A stretch of 64,000 nt of DNA from Bacteroidales bacterium (GCA_910575495.1 CAJTFS010000006.1:1-64000), one strand, 5' to 3'. Shown: positions 27,125 to 36,818, counted from the first letter of the stretch. The notes: generated from the letters alone by a model not told the origin. Numbers and translations are program-made.

Positions 27125-28474
27125 ATGAGAACATTTCCAATGGGCGGAGTCCATCCGTCGGAAAACAAGCTGAGCTGCGGCAAGGCCATCGAGGTGCTTC
27201 CGTTGCCCGATGTGGTGATGATCCCGCTGGCCCAGCACATCGGCGCTCCCGCCGTGGCCAAGGTCGCCAAGGGCGACAAGGTCCTCACGGGGCAGATCAT
27301 CGCCGAAGCGGGCAGTTTCATGTCGGCCAACATCCACTCGCCCGTGTCGGGCACGGTGACGGCCGTCGACATGCAGCCCAACGGCCAGGGCGTGCGTCAG
27401 ATGATGATCACCATCCAGCGCGAGGGCGACGAGTGGGCCGAGGGCATCGACCGTTCCGAGACGCTCGTCAAGGAGTGCACCCTCTCGGCCGAGGAGATCA
27501 TCGCCAAGATCAAGGATGCCGGCATCGTCGGCATGGGCGGCGCCACGTTCCCCACGCACGTGAAACTTTCGGTGCCTCCCGGCAAGAAGGCCGATGCGCT
27601 GATCATCAACGGTGTGGAGTGCGAACCCTACCTCACGTCGGACCATCGCACGATGCTGGAGCACGGCGAGGAACTGGTCGTCGGCGTTTCGATTCTGATG
27701 AAGGCCATCGGCGTGGACCGTGCCTTCATCGGCATCGAGAACAACAAGCCCGACGCCATCGCCCACCTTTCGAAGATCGTGAAGGAGTACCATGGCGTGG
27801 AGGTCGTGCCCCTCAAGGTACGCTACCCGCAGGGCGGTGAGAAACAGCTCATTGCTGCCGTGACGGGCCGCCAGGTGCCGCCCCCGCCCGCATTGCCCAT
27901 CGACGTGGGCGCCGTGGTGTGCAACGCCTCGACGACCTACGCCGTCTACCAGGCCGTGCAGAAGAACAAGCCGCTGATCGAACGCGTGGTGACCATCACG
28001 GGCAAGGGCGTCAAGGAACCCCGCAACCTGCTTACCCGCATGGGTGCGCCCGTGCAGTCGCTCATCGACGCGGCCGGCGGCCTGCCCGCCGATGCCGGCA
28101 AGGTCATCAACGGCGGTCCGATGATGGGACGTGCGATGATCAACCTCTCGTCGCCCGTGACGAAGGGCTGCTCGGGCATTACGATCATGAGCGGCCGCGA
28201 TGCCGGACGCCGCGAAGCCTCTCAGTGCATCAAGTGCGCCAAGTGCGTGGCCGCCTGCCCGATGGGTCTGGAGCCCTACTTCCTTTCCAAGATGGCTCAG
28301 AAGAAGAACTGGGACGAACTGGAGGCGCAGATGATCACTTCGTGCATCGAGTGCGGCTGCTGCCAGTCGACCTGTCCTTCCTACCTGCCGCTGCTGGACT
28401 GGGTGCGCCTGGGCAAGCAGACCGTCATGGGCATCATCCGCCAGCGTGCCGCCGCAGCCGCTCCCAAGAAGTAG
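27125..28474 (+). CDS. rnfC: Rnf electron transport complex subunit C
   Basis: A 449-residue NADH/FMN-binding subunit. FPMGGVHPSENK opens the protein, GGATFPTHVKL lies in the flavin/NADH domain, and two ferredoxin clusters occur near the C terminus (CIKCAKCVAACP, CIECGCCQSTCP). The ATG at 27125 gives the usual family N terminus; the frame is open to an ATG at 27068, but that extension is basic and unlike the family. 173 bp separate it from rnfB, with no other gene there. Confidence 0.93.
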   Translation: MRTFPMGGVHPSENKLSCGKAIEVLPLPDVVMIPLAQHIGAPAVAKVAKGDKVLTGQIIAEAGSFMSANIHSPVSGTVTAVDMQPNGQGVRQMMITIQREGDEWAEGIDRSETLVKECTLSAEEIIAKIKDAGIVGMGGATFPTHVKLSVPPGKKADALIINGVECEPYLTSDHRTMLEHGEELVVGVSILMKAIGVDRAFIGIENNKPDAIAHLSKIVKEYHGVEVVPLKVRYPQGGEKQLIAAVTGRQVPPPPALPIDVGAVVCNASTTYAVYQAVQKNKPLIERVVTITGKGVKEPRNLLTRMGAPVQSLIDAAGGLPADAGKVINGGPMMGRAMINLSSPVTKGCSGITIMSGRDAGRREASQCIKCAKCVAACPMGLEPYFLSKMAQKKNWDELEAQMITSCIECGCCQSTCPSYLPLLDWVRLGKQTVMGIIRQRAAAAAPKK

Positions 28475-28493
28475 GGCGGTGCCAATCGAGTAA

Positions 28494-29474
28494 ATGAAAA
28501 AAACACATAACATGGCTAACAAACTTATCGTCGCTCCTGCTCCCCATGTGCAGTCGTCGCAGTCGACGCCCCGGATCATGCGCGATGTCGTCATCGCACT
28601 CGTGCCGGCGCTGCTCGTCTCGACGGTCGTCTTCGGGTGGAGCGTACTCTTCGTCACGGCCCTTTCGGTGCTTTCGTGCGTAGGGTTCGAGTATCTGATC
28701 CAGCGTTTCATGGTCGGCGGCAAGCCCACGGTCGGCAACTGGTCGGCCGTCGTGACGGGCGTCCTGCTGGCTTTCAACCTTCCGGCGTCGATTCCCTGGT
28801 GGATCGTCGTCATGGGCGCTTTCGTCGCCATCGCCATCGCCAAGATGACGTTCGGCGGCCTGGGCAAGAATCCTTTCAACCCTGCCTTGGTGGGCCGCGT
28901 CTTCCTGCTGATCGCCTATCCCGTGCAGATGACCACGTTCCCCGAGGTCGAGGGGCTCGACGCGCTGTCGGGCGCCACGCCGCTGGCCGCCGTCAAACAA
29001 GGCGCCTTGTCGGCCGGTTCGCTGAACATGCAGGACCTGCTGCTGGGCAACATGCCCGGTTCGCTGGGCGAGGTCGCCGCACTGGCGCTGCTCGCCGGAT
29101 TCGTCTACCTGTTGTGGCGCAAGGTGATCACCTGGCACATCCCCGTCACCATTCTCTGCACCATGGCGATCTTCGCCTTTGCCGTGGCCTGGAGCCGCGG
29201 CGCCGAGGGTTCCGCCATGTGGCAGTTCCCGCTGTTCCACATCCTGGCCGGCGGTGCGGTGCTCGGTGCCGTCTTCATGGCTACCGACTACTCCACGTCG
29301 CCCATGACCGTGCGCGGCAGCGTGATCTTCGCCGTGGGCATCGGTCTGATTACGATGTGCATCCGTCTGTGGGGCTCCTATCCCGAGGGCATGTCGTTCG
29401 CCGTTCTGATCATGAACTCCACGGTGCCTCTTATCAACAAGTATGTCAAACCCAAGCGCTTCGGCGTAAATTAG
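28494..29474 (+). CDS. rnfD: Rnf electron transport complex subunit D
   Basis: A 326-residue membrane protein with about nine to ten helices. It contains GLGKNPFNPALVGR and the SGATPLAA motif, whose Thr carries covalent FMN in RnfD/NqrB. An alternative start six codons in (MANKL) cannot be excluded. Confidence 0.93.
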   Translation: MKKTHNMANKLIVAPAPHVQSSQSTPRIMRDVVIALVPALLVSTVVFGWSVLFVTALSVLSCVGFEYLIQRFMVGGKPTVGNWSAVVTGVLLAFNLPASIPWWIVVMGAFVAIAIAKMTFGGLGKNPFNPALVGRVFLLIAYPVQMTTFPEVEGLDALSGATPLAAVKQGALSAGSLNMQDLLLGNMPGSLGEVAALALLAGFVYLLWRKVITWHIPVTILCTMAIFAFAVAWSRGAEGSAMWQFPLFHILAGGAVLGAVFMATDYSTSPMTVRGSVIFAVGIGLITMCIRLWGSYPEGMSFAVLIMNSTVPLINKYVKPKRFGVN

Positions 29475-29487
29475 GAGGACAAGCAGT

Positions 29488-30192
29488 ATGAAAAGCTCAC
29501 TTCTCAACATGACGGCCGTCCTCTTCGGCATCACGCTCGTGGCTTCGGCCGGCGTAGGCGCGGTGAACATGATTACGGCCGAACCCATCGAGCAGGCCAA
29601 GGCCGCCGATACCGAGAATGCCGTGAAAGCCGTGCTGAGCGGCGTGGATTTCGACGCCATCGCACCGGCCGATACGCTGATGAACAAGAACAACAGCACG
29701 GTGGTCGTCTATCGCGCCAAGAAAGGCGACGACGTTGCGGCTTATGCGGTCAAGACCCCCAGCCTCACGAAGAACGGTTTCAACGGCAAGGTGACCCTGA
29801 TGGTGGGTTACCTGCCCGACGGTGTGGTCAACGACATCGTGGTCGTGGAACAGAACGAGACTCCCGGTCTGGGAACCCGCATGAAGGACGAGGGCAATTC
29901 GCTCTACCTCAGCGTGCGGGGCAAGAACACCTGGGAAATGCGCAACAGCGGCGCACTGGCCGTGCGCCAGGACGGCGGCGAAGTCGATGCACTGACCGCA
30001 GCCACCATCTCGTCGCGCGCCTATGTCAACGCCATCGAAGCGGCCGATGCGGCTTTCCGCATCGCTTCGGGGCAGGCCGGAGCGCAGGAGCCGCTTGCCG
30101 TGTCGGGCGCCACGCTGACGTGCGACGGCCGGCAGCCGGCACAACAATCCGAAAACGGGCCCGAGGCTCAGGAAGGAGGTAAAAATGAATAA
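29488..30192 (+). CDS. rnfG: Rnf electron transport complex subunit G
   Basis: A 234-residue subunit with one N-terminal membrane anchor (about 7-27) and a periplasmic FMN-binding domain. The covalent-FMN site is DALTAATISS (about 169-178), with ETPGLGTRMKD upstream. The C terminus (about 200-234) is a low-complexity tail. A clear AGGAGG ribosome-binding site overlaps the rnfD stop. Confidence 0.92.
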   Translation: MKSSLLNMTAVLFGITLVASAGVGAVNMITAEPIEQAKAADTENAVKAVLSGVDFDAIAPADTLMNKNNSTVVVYRAKKGDDVAAYAVKTPSLTKNGFNGKVTLMVGYLPDGVVNDIVVVEQNETPGLGTRMKDEGNSLYLSVRGKNTWEMRNSGALAVRQDGGEVDALTAATISSRAYVNAIEAADAAFRIASGQAGAQEPLAVSGATLTCDGRQPAQQSENGPEAQEGGKNE

Positions 30193-30769
30193 GTTGAAGA
30201 TCGTTTTGAGCGGCATCGTCAAGAACAACCCCACGTTCGTGCTGGTGCTGGGCATGTGCCCCACGCTGGGCACCACCACGTCGGCCGAAAACGGCATGGG
30301 CATGGGACTGGCCACGATGGCCGTGCTGATCATGTCGAATCTGGTGATTTCGCTCGTCAAGAACATCATCCCCGACAAGGTGCGCATTCCGGCGTTCATC
30401 GTCATCATCGCATCGTTCGTGACCATCATCGAGATGCTCATGAAGGCCTATGTCCCGGCGCTCTATGCGTCGTTGGGCGTCTTCATCCCGCTGATCGTGG
30501 TGAACTGCATCATCCTCGGCCGCGCCGAGGCCTTCGCTTCGAAGAACAATGCGTTCGATTCGGTGCTCGACGGCATCGGCATCGGCCTGGGCTTCACCCT
30601 GTCGCTCACGGTCATCGGTTCGGTGCGCGAGATGTTGGGCAACGGCTCGATCTTCGGCTGGAGCTTCGGCATCTCCGACTACACGCCGTTGATCTTCGTG
30701 CTGGCGCCGGGTGCTTTCCTGGTGCTCGGCTACCTCATGGTTCTGTTTAACAAATTAGCCAAGCGTTAG
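30185..30769 (+). CDS. rnfE: Rnf electron transport complex subunit E
   Basis: A 194-residue membrane protein with six helices; [20 protein letters not shown] near the start is typical of RnfE/NqrD. It overlaps rnfG by 8 bp and has a strong GGAGGT ribosome-binding site inside rnfG, unusual in this phylum. Confidence 0.93.
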   Translation: MNKLKIVLSGIVKNNPTFVLVLGMCPTLGTTTSAENGMGMGLATMAVLIMSNLVISLVKNIIPDKVRIPAFIVIIASFVTIIEMLMKAYVPALYASLGVFIPLIVVNCIILGRAEAFASKNNAFDSVLDGIGIGLGFTLSLTVIGSVREMLGNGSIFGWSFGISDYTPLIFVLAPGAFLVLGYLMVLFNKLAKR

Positions 30770-30771
30770 TT

Positions 30772-31386
30772 ATGGAAGAGATCATCTTCTCGGGCAATAT
30801 TCCCGCCGAATCGATTACCTATTTCGCGATCATCATCGGCGCCATCTTCGTCAACAACGTCGTCCTGGCGCAGTTCCTCGGCATCTGTCCCTTCCTCGGC
30901 GTCTCGTCGAAGGTCGAGACTTCGATGGGCATGGGCGCCGCCGTGACCTTCGTCATGGCGATCGCCGCCGTCGTGGCCTGGCTGATCCAGACCTATGTGC
31001 TCGTGCCGCTCGACATCGTCTACATGCAGACCATCGTCTTCATTCTGGTCATTGCGGCGCTGGTGCAGATGGTCGAGATCATCCTCAAGAAGCTCTCGCC
31101 GTCGCTCTACCAGGCGCTGGGTATCTTCCTGCCGCTCATCACGACCAACTGCGCCGTACTGGGCGTCGCCATTCTGATGATCCAGAAGGAGTTCGACCTT
31201 TTGCAGAGCGTCACCTTCTCGGTCGCTACGGCGGTCGGTTTCGCGCTGGCGCTGGTGCTCTTCGCCGGCATCCGCGAGCGGTTGGATTTCGAGGACGTTC
31301 CCCGGGCATTCCGGGGCATTCCCATTGCGCTGATCACGGCCGGTATCCTGGCCATGGCGTTCATGGGTTTTTCGGGTCTCGTTTAG
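30772..31386 (+). CDS. rnfA: Rnf electron transport complex subunit A
   Basis: A 204-residue membrane protein, paralogue of RnfE with the same fold in inverted topology: [20 protein letters not shown] and the second-half [13 protein letters not shown] motifs. Together with RnfD and RnfE it forms the ion-translocating core. It starts 2 bp after rnfE and is followed by a terminator. Confidence 0.94.
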   Translation: MEEIIFSGNIPAESITYFAIIIGAIFVNNVVLAQFLGICPFLGVSSKVETSMGMGAAVTFVMAIAAVVAWLIQTYVLVPLDIVYMQTIVFILVIAALVQMVEIILKKLSPSLYQALGIFLPLITTNCAVLGVAILMIQKEFDLLQSVTFSVATAVGFALALVLFAGIRERLDFEDVPRAFRGIPIALITAGILAMAFMGFSGLV

Positions 31387-31408
31387 ACGGCCCTTTCCCC
31401 GTTGCATG

Positions 31409-31441
31409 CGCCCCGGAGAGTTCGGCTCTCCGGGGCGTTTT
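31409..31441 (+). terminator. Terminator of the rnf operon
   Basis: Perfect 12-bp stem CGCCCCGGAGAG with CTCTCCGGGGCG, loop TTCGG, followed by TTTT, 22 bp after rnfA. The rest of the spacer up to hpt holds only the hpt promoter. Confidence 0.9.
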
Positions 31442-31665
31442 GGGATGACGGGGCGGGCCGGGCGGAGCGGCGGTTTCGTTGCCCGGCCGGGGACGGTTGC
31501 GCGAAGTGCGGGCCGGGCAACGGAGAAGGGGATCTCATCCGACCGGTGCGCCGAGCATATGACGATTCGGATCGTTCCGGCATTCCGGCTCCGGTCTTTT
31601 GCGGGCGGATGCGGGTGCCGGAAACATTTTTCTCGCCGAAACGTTCATTTCTGCCCTTATTTCGT

Positions 31666-31673
31666 TATTTTTG
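31666..31673 (+). promoter_or_regulatory. Promoter -7 box of hpt
   Basis: TATTTTTG, consensus -7 element, 23 bp before the hpt ATG at 31697. It also argues against any longer hpt frame starting upstream. Confidence 0.65.
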
Positions 31674-31696
31674 CACAAATAAAAACCACCCATTCC

Positions 31697-32239
31697 ATGA
31701 AGGACGTCATACAGCTTCACGACAAGAAGTTCCGCATCATGATTCCGGCCGAGGAGATCGACCGGGCCGTCAGCGCCGTGGCGCAGCGCATCAACAGCGA
31801 CTACGCTGACAAGGAGACGCCGCTGTTCGTCGGCGTGCTGAACGGTTCGTTCATGTTCATGAGCGACCTGATCAAGAAAATCGAATTCAACAACGAACTT
31901 TCGTTCGTGAAACTCTCTTCTTACGAGGGTACCTCCTCTACGGGCGAGGTCAAAAGCCTGCTGGGACTTAACAACCCGATCGAGGGGCGCCACGTCATCA
32001 TCGTGGAGGACATCGTCGACACGGGCGAGTCGATCGAGCACATGGTCCGCGATCTGGAAAGCCGCAATCCCGCCAGCATCGCCGTCTGCACGCTCTTTTT
32101 CAAGCCCGGTTCCTACCGCAAGCAGCGTCCCATCGAGTACCGCGCCATGGAGATCGGCAACGAGTTCATCGTGGGCTACGGTCTCGACTACGACCAGCTG
32201 GGCCGCAGTCTCAAGGACATCTACGTCGTCACCGAATGA
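31697..32239 (+). CDS. hpt: Hypoxanthine phosphoribosyltransferase
   Basis: A 180-residue purine-salvage enzyme converting hypoxanthine/guanine plus PRPP to IMP/GMP. The PRPP-binding motif VIIVEDIVDTG (about 97-107) and the upstream FVGVLNGSFMFMSDL and VKLSSYEG segments are diagnostic. The ATG at 31697 is 23 bp below the promoter box. Its stop overlaps the queE start by 4 bp, coupling the two. Confidence 0.93.
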   Translation: MKDVIQLHDKKFRIMIPAEEIDRAVSAVAQRINSDYADKETPLFVGVLNGSFMFMSDLIKKIEFNNELSFVKLSSYEGTSSTGEVKSLLGLNNPIEGRHVIIVEDIVDTGESIEHMVRDLESRNPASIAVCTLFFKPGSYRKQRPIEYRAMEIGNEFIVGYGLDYDQLGRSLKDIYVVTE

Positions 32240-32874
32240 TGGCGGCATTTCCCGATAGCGCATCGCTCGACGGGGGCCGGCTGCTGCCGCTCGCCGAGGA
32301 CTTCTATACCATCCAGGGCGAGGGCCGCCATGCCGGGATGCCCGCCTATTTCATCCGTCTGGGCGGCTGCGACGTCGGTTGCGCATGGTGCGATGCCAAA
32401 TATACCTGGAATCCCCGGCTCTTTCCGCCTGCGGAGGTGGACTCCGTCGTGGGCCGGGCGGTCGCATCCGGAGCCCGGGCCGTTGTCGTTACGGGCGGCG
32501 AGCCCCTGCTCTATCCGCTGGGTCCCCTGACCGACGCATTGACCGGGCAGGGCTTGCGCATCTGCCTCGAAACGTCGGGTTCGCACCCGTTCAGCGGGCG
32601 TTTCGACTGGGTGTGTCTTTCGCCCAAGCACCGGCGGCCTCCGCTGGAGGAGGCTTTCGCCCGGGCCGACGAACTGAAGGTCGTCATCGGAAGCGAGGAG
32701 GATTTCGAATGGGCTGAGGAGAATGCTGCCCGCACGAGTGAGAAGTGCCGGCTCTATCTCCAGCCCGAGTGGAGCGCCGCGGAGCGGATGATGCCCGCCA
32801 TCGTGGAGTATGCCAAGGCACGCCCGCAGTGGAACATCTCGATCCAGACGCACAAATACATGCGCATTCCTTGA
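32236..32874 (+). CDS. queE: 7-carboxy-7-deazaguanine synthase
   Basis: A 212-residue radical-SAM enzyme of queuosine synthesis that converts carboxytetrahydropterin to carboxydeazaguanine. The cluster-binding CDVGCAWC (C45, C49, C52; CX3CX2C), the substrate-region DFYTIQGEG and the VVVTGGEPLLYP motif are present. Other queuosine genes are not in the window. Confidence 0.92.
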   Translation: MMAAFPDSASLDGGRLLPLAEDFYTIQGEGRHAGMPAYFIRLGGCDVGCAWCDAKYTWNPRLFPPAEVDSVVGRAVASGARAVVVTGGEPLLYPLGPLTDALTGQGLRICLETSGSHPFSGRFDWVCLSPKHRRPPLEEAFARADELKVVIGSEEDFEWAEENAARTSEKCRLYLQPEWSAAERMMPAIVEYAKARPQWNISIQTHKYMRIP

Positions 32875-32886
32875 TTCCGCTCTCCG

Positions 32887-33159
32887 ATGGATGCGCAGGT
32901 AGGCAAGAAATTCTGGATCGGCGCCACGCTGCTGATCGTGATCCTCACCCTCTCGGTCGTGGGGCGCAATGTGGTGCATGCCATCCGCATCAAGCGGCAG
33001 ATCAATGCGCTGGAGCGCGAAAAAGCCGCCTATCAAGCCCGAATCGCCGAGGACAGCACTTTGCTCGAACATCTTCGCTACGATGAATATCTTGAGGAGT
33101 ACGCGCGCGAACATTACCGGTTGCAGTATGCCGACGACCGGGTCTATCTGATCGAATAA
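32887..33159 (+). CDS. DivIC/FtsB-like septum formation initiator
   Basis: A 90-residue protein: short cytoplasmic N terminus, one membrane helix (about 9-29) and an extracytoplasmic coiled coil (about 33-65) ending in the YLEEYAREHYRLQY motif typical of DivIC/FtsB. These proteins link FtsL and FtsQ in the divisome. Confidence 0.85.
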   Translation: MDAQVGKKFWIGATLLIVILTLSVVGRNVVHAIRIKRQINALEREKAAYQARIAEDSTLLEHLRYDEYLEEYAREHYRLQYADDRVYLIE

Positions 33160-33171
33160 GGGCGGTTTCGT

Positions 33172-33203
33172 TGCCGGCGGGTTGCTGCCGGCATTCGTTT
33201 TTT
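33172..33203 (+). terminator. Terminator of the hpt-queE-divIC unit
   Basis: Stem TGCCGGC with GCCGGCA followed by ATTCG and six Ts, 13 bp after the divIC-like stop. It lies between convergent genes. Confidence 0.75.
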
Positions 33204-33271
33204 CGCGCGACACCGGAGCGGTTGCCGCGCGATGCTCGTTCAATGCTGCGGCGAATAGTTGCGGAGCGGTT

Positions 33272-34210
33272 TCAATAGTGTTCGAATCCGCGCCAGTCGA
33301 GGTCGGTTTCCGATCCGTGACGCAGCCAGCGCAGCCGGCCGCCCGGTTCGATGCGGCCGACGGGGTAGAGCGGCGTGCCGAAGCGGGCGGACCAGTCGGC
33401 GGCGAGCCGTTCGGCGGCTTCGGGTGCTGCCGTGAACAACAGTTTGTAGTCTTCGCCTCCGCAGGCGGCGGTTTGCAGGCCGGCGCCGGCAGCCACCGGA
33501 ATCCGTTCCAGATCGATGGCGGCTCCCCGGCCCGATTGTTCCATGATGCGGCGGATGTCCGACGCCAGACCGTCCGAAAGGTCCATCATGGCGTGCACTT
33601 CCGCACGTCCGCCCAGCCATTGCCCCTCGTCGACCTGAGGCTGCGGATTGCGGTGGACGGAGGCCAGGGGCGTGTCATAGCGGCCGGCGAGGATGTCGCG
33701 CAGCCCGGCGCCCGAAGCGCCCAGTTCTCCGGTCACGAAGATCGTATCGCCCGGAAGGGCAGCGCTGCGGCGTTTCAGCCGGTCGGCCGGCGCGCGGCCG
33801 ATCGCCGTGACGTTGATCGTTATGTCGCGGTCGGAGCGGGTCGTGTCGCCCCCGATCAGAGCCACTCCGTAGCGGGCCGAGAGGTCGCGGTAGCCTTTCA
33901 TGAAGCGGTCGGCCCATGCGTCGGCCGCATCGGCGGGCAGTGCCAGCGAGAGCAGGGCTGCGACCGGCCGGGCACCCATGGCCGCAACGTCGCTCAGGTT
34001 CACGGCCAGGGCTTTGCCGCCCAGCTCCTCGGGAGTTGTCGCCGCGCGCAGAAAATGAATCCTTTCCACCAGCAGGTCCGCCGTGAATACGAGCGATTCG
34101 CCGTCGCCGGCGGGCAGCACGGCGCAGTCGTCGCCGATGCCTTCGAAGCCGTTCGCCGGCAGGTCGGCGCACAGCGCCCGGATGGAGTCGATAAATCCGA
34201 ATTCGGTCAT
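33272..34210 (-). CDS. thiL: Thiamine-monophosphate kinase
   Basis: A 312-residue PurM/ThiL-fold kinase making thiamine pyrophosphate. Recognisable: GIGDDCAVLP near the N terminus, LAVNLSDVAAMGARP, LIGGDTTRSD and MMDLSDGLASD. The ATG at 34208-34210 is chosen because a promoter-like TACTTTTA lies just upstream (about 34232-34239), making the longer frame to 34243 unlikely. Confidence 0.9.
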   Translation of the reverse strand: MTEFGFIDSIRALCADLPANGFEGIGDDCAVLPAGDGESLVFTADLLVERIHFLRAATTPEELGGKALAVNLSDVAAMGARPVAALLSLALPADAADAWADRFMKGYRDLSARYGVALIGGDTTRSDRDITINVTAIGRAPADRLKRRSAALPGDTIFVTGELGASGAGLRDILAGRYDTPLASVHRNPQPQVDEGQWLGGRAEVHAMMDLSDGLASDIRRIMEQSGRGAAIDLERIPVAAGAGLQTAACGGEDYKLLFTAAPEAAERLAADWSARFGTPLYPVGRIEPGGRLRWLRHGSETDLDWRGFEHY

Positions 34211-34868
34211 GGCATGTTCGGTAAGCGCCGTAAAAGTAAGCATTATAAACGAGAAATCGAAAGCCGCGTTAGGCGGCTCCGGCTGTTCTTGGGTTTTATT
34301 TCATAGTGGCCGCATTTTTCCGCGTGTAGGTTTTTGAGGGTGCGTGCTGCCAGTTTGCCGCAGATTTTGTTTTATCTTCGCCACCGGCAACTTCACACCC
34401 GGAGTGACAGGGGCTACGGCTTTTGTCAGCGTGGTTTGTAGATTCAGCAGTCCGCTGGCGGCGTAATGGCGCGGGTGGGTAAAGAAAATCGTTGTTCGTT
34501 TGCGGTTGTTTTGCACCGGTTTTTCTCGTTCTGCGGTTTTGTAATTCGCAGTGTTGCGCGAGCCGCAGCCGATTTACGGTTTTGGTTCGGCAGAGTTGAG
34601 AGATGTCGGCACCGGCTTTTTGTCCGACGCGGTCGACCGATGGCGCAAATGTTCTCGTGCCGAAGTCCGCGGAGCGAGTTTTGCGAGCCTCCGCAGGGCG
34701 GGGCTTCGGCTCGCACGGCTGAAGCCGAATTGTAGTTCTACAAGCCGCGGCCGCCCCGAACATCTTTTCTCTTTACCTACTCGCGTTGCTGCCAGTTGCA
34801 TATTCCAGTCTGCTGCGGAGTTTGCGAACAATGTACAAGTAATGGGCATTTCAAGGTCTTTGGCCTTG

Positions 34869-34919
34869 CGCCCGGGGCCGGCTCGCATCAGAGATGCGAC
34901 CCCCGCAGCCGGCCCGGGC
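34869..34919 (+). repeat. Nested-hairpin repeat element, copy 2
   Basis: Outer stem GCCCGGGGCCGGCT pairs with AGCCGGCCCGGGC; inside, CGCATC-AGA-GATGCG and an unpaired ACCCCCGC. The inner stem differs from copy 1 (21909-21957) at one position on each arm, C-G against T-A, so pairing is kept. Confidence 0.6.
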
Positions 34920-35038
34920 GAGCACTTGAAGAATAAATACTGCTGATTAATAGATTCTTCGTCGCTCTGCTCCTCAGAATGACAAATTACTTCTTAATTG
35001 TGCATTGTGAATTTTGCATTCTGAATTGTGAATTGAAC

Positions 35039-35288
35039 TTGTTCCCTCTCCGCCGCATTCCTCATAGCGATTGCTTCACAACGCCTGCTGCGGGCTACCG
35101 CCACTGGTCTACGGGAGCTTTGGTGGTCGTCGGAGGCGAGGGTCATGGCTGGTCCTCGTCTCCCGGTGCGGCCGGCGCCGTCGAGGCAGGCTACCTTTGC
35201 TTCGATGTCTGGCGGATGGAGCCGCTGCACGGCTGGCACCGTTCGAGTGGTTTCGCCGTGCGCTGCGTCCAGCATCTGCGGGAGTTGC
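35039..35288 (+). pseudogene. FISUMP/C-type-lectin-like C-terminal fragment A
   Basis: An open stretch encoding LFPLRRIPHSD, then AAGYRHWSTGALVVVG, GWSSSP and GFAVRCVQHLREL. This is the C-terminal pattern of 'Fibrobacter succinogenes major paralogous' domains, also used as the variable region of targets of diversity-generating retroelements. No N-terminal part, start codon context or signal peptide is attached. The frame runs on into the trigger-factor gene by chance. Confidence 0.6.
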
Positions 35289-35407
35289 CGCCGAAAGCGG
35301 ATGTGCCGCCGGCCGTCGTTTCTTCCGGAGATGACGGCGGGGCGGTGCCCGCTCCCGGCCGGGTCGCAAATATGGCGGCATCTATTGCGCCGCACGGATT
35401 ATTTTTC

Positions 35408-35415
35408 TATCTTTG
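35408..35415 (+). promoter_or_regulatory. Promoter -7 box of tig
   Basis: TATCTTTG with TTG 20 nt upstream, 52 bp before the tig ATG. Its position excludes longer tig starts. Confidence 0.7.
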
Positions 35416-35467
35416 TGGTCCGATTTCGTGGAATAAAAAAGAAAAAATCAAATACAAAACACTCATT

Positions 35468-36793
35468 ATGAAGATCGTAAGAGAACAGCGCGAAGGCGGC
35501 AGCTCGTTGCTCCGCGTGAAGGTCGGCGAGGCCGACTATGCCCAGGAGGTCGAGAAGATGCTGCGCGACTACCGTCGCAAGGCCAACATCCCCGGTTTCC
35601 GTCCCGGCATGGTGCCCATGGGCATCGTCAAGAAGATGTACGGCAAGGGCGTCCTGGCCGAGCAGTCGTACCGGCTGGCGTCGAACGCCGCTTTCGATTA
35701 CCTGCAGAAGGAGAAGATCGACTACCTGGGCGACGTGATCCCGTCGGACGAGCAGGGCGACTTCGATTTCGAGAACGGCAAGGAGTTCGACTTCGTCTTC
35801 GAGTTCGGCGAAGCGCCCGAAATCAAGCTCGACCTTACGGAGAAGGACAAGGTGACCTACAACCGCATCAAGGTCGACAAGAAGATGCACGACGACTACC
35901 GCTCCAACTTCCTGCGTCGCTTCGGCCGTCTGGTCGACACCGAGAAGGTGACTTCCGACGAGGCGCTGAGCGTGACGCTGGATAACGGCGACATGAACGT
36001 GGCCGATGCCTATGTGGGCCTTATCTCCTTGTCGGAGGAGGAGCGCAAGCCTTTCATTGGCAAGAAGGTCGGCGACAAGATGGAGGTCAACATCAACGAA
36101 CTCTATAAGAATCCTTCGCAGCGCGCTGCCGTGCTGCAGGTCAAGCAGGACGAGCTGGAGGGCATCAATCCCGCATTCTCGCTGGAGATCACCAAAATCC
36201 GCAAGTTCGCCGAACCCGAATTGAACGAGGAGTTCTTCAAGATGGCTTTCCCGGCCGGCAACGTGACGTCGGAAGCCGATCTCGACAAGTTCGTCGACGA
36301 GGAGATCGCCAAGGAACTTTCGCGCGAGAGCGACTACCTCTTCACGCTCCAGCTCCGCGACTACCTTATCAAGAAAGCCGGGCTGAAGATGCCCGAGGCG
36401 TTCCTCAAGCGTTGGCTCTACACCATCAACGAGGGCAAGTTCTCGATGGAGGAGATCGAGAAGGATTTCGATCAGTTCCTCAAGATGTTCACCTGGAACT
36501 ACATGCAGAAGCACTTCATCCAGTCGGAGAAGATCGCCGTGTCGAAGGACGAGGCCGTGGCCGAAGCCAAGGCGCTGGCCGCCGCGCAGTTCGCGCAGTA
36601 CGGCATGCCGTCGGCTCCCGACGACATGTTGGCCGGTTATGCCGAGAAGATTCTCGCCGACAAGGAGCAGGGCCAGAAGATCTACGAGAAGCTCTACGAG
36701 GTGAAGGTCGTGGAGTCCGTCAAGCAGAAGATCAAGGTGACGGAAAAGGCCGTTTCTGCCGACGATTTCGCCAGCCTGGCCAAGGAACTTTAG
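35468..36793 (+). CDS. tig: Trigger factor
   Basis: A 441-residue ribosome-associated folding chaperone of the divergent Bacteroidetes type. The N-terminal ribosome-binding domain includes RRKANIPGFRPGMVPMGIVK, close to the GFRxGxxP signature. A middle region stands where other phyla have the FKBP-type PPIase domain, and the C-terminal helical arms include LRDYLIKKAGLKMPEAFLKR. Terminator follows. Confidence 0.9.
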   Translation: MKIVREQREGGSSLLRVKVGEADYAQEVEKMLRDYRRKANIPGFRPGMVPMGIVKKMYGKGVLAEQSYRLASNAAFDYLQKEKIDYLGDVIPSDEQGDFDFENGKEFDFVFEFGEAPEIKLDLTEKDKVTYNRIKVDKKMHDDYRSNFLRRFGRLVDTEKVTSDEALSVTLDNGDMNVADAYVGLISLSEEERKPFIGKKVGDKMEVNINELYKNPSQRAAVLQVKQDELEGINPAFSLEITKIRKFAEPELNEEFFKMAFPAGNVTSEADLDKFVDEEIAKELSRESDYLFTLQLRDYLIKKAGLKMPEAFLKRWLYTINEGKFSMEEIEKDFDQFLKMFTWNYMQKHFIQSEKIAVSKDEAVAEAKALAAAQFAQYGMPSAPDDMLAGYAEKILADKEQGQKIYEKLYEVKVVESVKQKIKVTEKAVSADDFASLAKEL

Positions 36794-36818
36794 TTTTTCG
36801 CACGAAATTCCTACCTTC

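Larger units (their letters stand above)
34244..35407. other. 1.2-kb gene-free spacer with repeats and a FISUMP-like fragment
   Basis: No intact gene. It holds the left arm of a fragment homologous to 45558-46137 and 51160-51697, a degenerate GC-rich palindrome (about 34666-34716), the second nested-hairpin element (34869-34919), a REP half copy (34952-34983), an AATTGTGAATT-type simple repeat (about 34995-35036) and the FISUMP-like coding fragment (35039-35288). Confidence 0.65.

Noticed and set aside
34979..35467. N-terminal extension of trigger factor
   Set aside because: The open frame crosses the FISUMP-like fragment by chance; a promoter box at 35408-35415 and the family N terminus fix the start at 35468.
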